From: Epinephelus fuscoguttatus | Lineage: Eukaryota; Chordata; Actinopteri; Perciformes; Serranidae | Length of the DNA stretch: 64,000 nucleotides | NCBI RefSeq assembly: GCF_011397635.1 | Contig: NC_064758.1 | Span: forward strand, 19,508,013-19,572,012 | Direction of reading: 5' to 3' | Shown here: positions 62,768 to 64,000 of the stretch, in pieces | Position numbering within the stretch: position 1 is the stretch's first letter | Layout of the letters: each line of letters begins with the position of its first letter | Made by a program: the position numbers and the translations under genes | Notes under the pieces: generated by a model | What the model saw: the letters and a program-made list of their open reading frames with translations, nothing else | Told to the model about the DNA's origin: nothing | Database searches by the model: none

Positions 62768-64000
62768 ATGGCTGAGCCGCAGCTGAAATCACGGAGCAGC
62801 CGGGAGAGCGTTGCCAAGGCGGCGAGCCAGGAGAAGATGGGGGGTAGGTACAGTGCATGCTCACACTCCTGTAGATACCACATGGTGCAGGGTTGCATTA
62901 TGCCGCCATGCGCTCTGATGCAACATTGCCTGATGCAAAAGTACCTTGATAATGATGAGGCTATAGAGAAGCATCATGATGTTTTGGGTGACAGGTGACC
63001 ACGGTGACAGGTGAGGAAATGTGTTACACAAAAATAGAGTTTGTGTGCTACACTGGCCCTTTATTGTGTATGTAAACACAATTACCCGATGACGTGTCTG
63101 TCTAAATAACAAAGCGAGAGGTGAATTAGAGAAGTAAGGTGTGATTCTTCAGAAACAGGTTTTAAAAACTACCCTGATGAGCCTGTTTAACCTGTTTTTG
63201 AACAGTCTGTGCCACACATTTCTCCAAATTGCTGGACCAGAATGCACACTGCTTTCATTCCTTGCTGCTTGACCCATGGAATGACACAGAAAAAAATGTT
63301 TGATCTTGTTAGTGTAGTCATATCGGTTGGGTTTTCTGTTAGATGAACCAGTGCCTGAAATATCCCAGCAAAGAAAAACTTAAAAGAACTCTGTGTCACT
63401 TTCTTGATTTTGTCTTTTTTGTGATCTCTGTCAACATTAAACCGTCATACCTTAATTGTAAAACTCTCTTGTCTCATCTCCTGGTCTGCTGTCCTCTCTC
63501 CTCCAGCAGCTGAGGCAGACCAAGATGGTCTGATAGTAGAGCAGCCGGCATCTCCATCCACCCCCATGGTCTCCGCACCCACTGACACTAGCCCCACTGC
63601 TGGCACGCCTGCCAAAGGGGAGAAAATCGAGCTCAAGCGCAGCATCACCCTCTTCAACGGGGTGGGAATGATCATAGGCACCATCATCGGCTCTGGCATT
63701 TTCGTCACCCCAACAGGTGTGGTCAAAGAGACCGGCTCAGCTGGGCTCTCCCTGATCGTCTGGTCTGCCTGTGGAGTGATCTCCACCATGGGTGCCCTGT
63801 GCTATGCTGAGCTGGGCACGACCATCACCAAGTCGGGGGGAGACTACACTTATATCCTGGAGGTGTACGGCGAACTGGCGGCTTTTCTAAAGCTGTGGGT
63901 AGAGATGCTCATCATCCGGCCGTCATCGCAGTATGTGGTGTCGCTGGTGTTCGCTACCTACCTTCTGAAACCTCTCTACCCAAACTGCAGCGTGCCCGAC
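62768..64000 (+). CDS. slc7a5: Large neutral amino acid transporter light chain (LAT1), first two exons
   Basis: LAT1 is a twelve-helix APC-family exchanger of leucine, phenylalanine and other large neutral amino acids. It works at the plasma membrane as a disulfide-linked partner of 4F2hc (SLC3A2). Exon 1 is 62768-62843 ([14 protein letters not shown]…) and exon 2 starts at 63507 (or 63510) and is open to the window end, giving 190 residues. The soluble leader runs to about residue 60. The first helix carries GTIIGSGIF, the substrate-binding unwound motif. SGGDY and [10 protein letters not shown]-type sequence (here [11 protein letters not shown]) follow. The Cys of YPNCSVP (residue 186) matches the cysteine that links to 4F2hc. 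SLC7A5 is preferred over SLC7A8 because of the FATYLLKPL and IIRPSSQY segments. The rest of the gene lies beyond the window. Confidence 0.92.
62892..62939 (+). promoter_or_regulatory. Cluster of C/EBP-ATF (CARE) type motifs in slc7a5 intron 1
   Basis: TGATGCAAC (62916-62924) and TGATGCAAA (62931-62939) match the TGATGNAAN core, on the same strand and spaced 15 bases. A third one-mismatch copy (TAATGCAAC, minus strand) is at 62892-62900. ATF4 activates SLC7A5 in mammals (known). That these sites do so here is inference. Confidence 0.45.

Noticed and set aside
62514-62898. Minus-strand Pro/Ser-rich open frames
   Set aside because: They are the antisense of the purine-rich slc7a5 leader and exon 1.
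1-64000. CRISPR array, bacterial defence system or phage genes
   Set aside because: No direct-repeat array with regular spacers and no prokaryotic-type gene. Gene structure is vertebrate throughout.

Overview
This is vertebrate nuclear DNA, almost certainly from a ray-finned (teleost) fish. The genes have many short exons with GT/AG junctions and kilobase introns, no operons, and a dense load of fish-type mobile elements (Tc1-like, hAT/piggyBac-like MITEs, L2- and L1-like LINE ends, a tRNA-derived SINE, CA/GA microsatellites). I rebuilt four protein-coding genes by hand from splice signals and reading phase; where a gene could be followed to its end, every junction keeps the frame.

Layout. 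(1) 42-3104, plus strand: the last four exons of a tetratricopeptide-repeat gene that looks like ttc34, cut by the left edge. (2) 4409-13627, minus strand: a complete erythroid 5-aminolevulinate synthase gene (alas2), nine coding exons (591 residues) plus a non-coding first exon with an iron-responsive element. Genes 1 and 2 converge tail to tail. (3) 15806-46756, plus strand: a complete 12-exon NECAB-family gene (359 residues, NECAB3-like) spread over 31 kb, with introns full of transposon remnants. It is divergent from alas2. (4) 62768-64000, plus strand: the start of slc7a5 (LAT1 light chain), cut by the right edge. Between 46.8 and 62.7 kb I see no gene, only repeats and unassigned AT-rich sequence.

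Regulation. The alas2 mRNA leader carries an IRE, its protein leader carries three Cys-Pro heme motifs, and its first intron holds five WGATAA motifs, one in a CTG-N8-AGATAA (TAL1-GATA type) arrangement. This agrees with iron-, heme- and GATA1-controlled expression in red cells. The first intron of slc7a5 carries two TGATGCAAM motifs and a third near-match within 50 bp, the sequence class bound by ATF4-C/EBP dimers.

Mobile DNA. The best preserved element is a 1.63-kb Tc1-like transposon in the NECAB gene (43531-45165). It has about 270-bp terminal inverted repeats, a DD38E (not DD34E) catalytic spacing, and a transposase frame broken only by two TGA codons that look like CpG decay. Several other repeats occur as inverted pairs inside the window. 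I found no sign of a prokaryotic-type defence system, CRISPR array, rRNA or intact tRNA gene.
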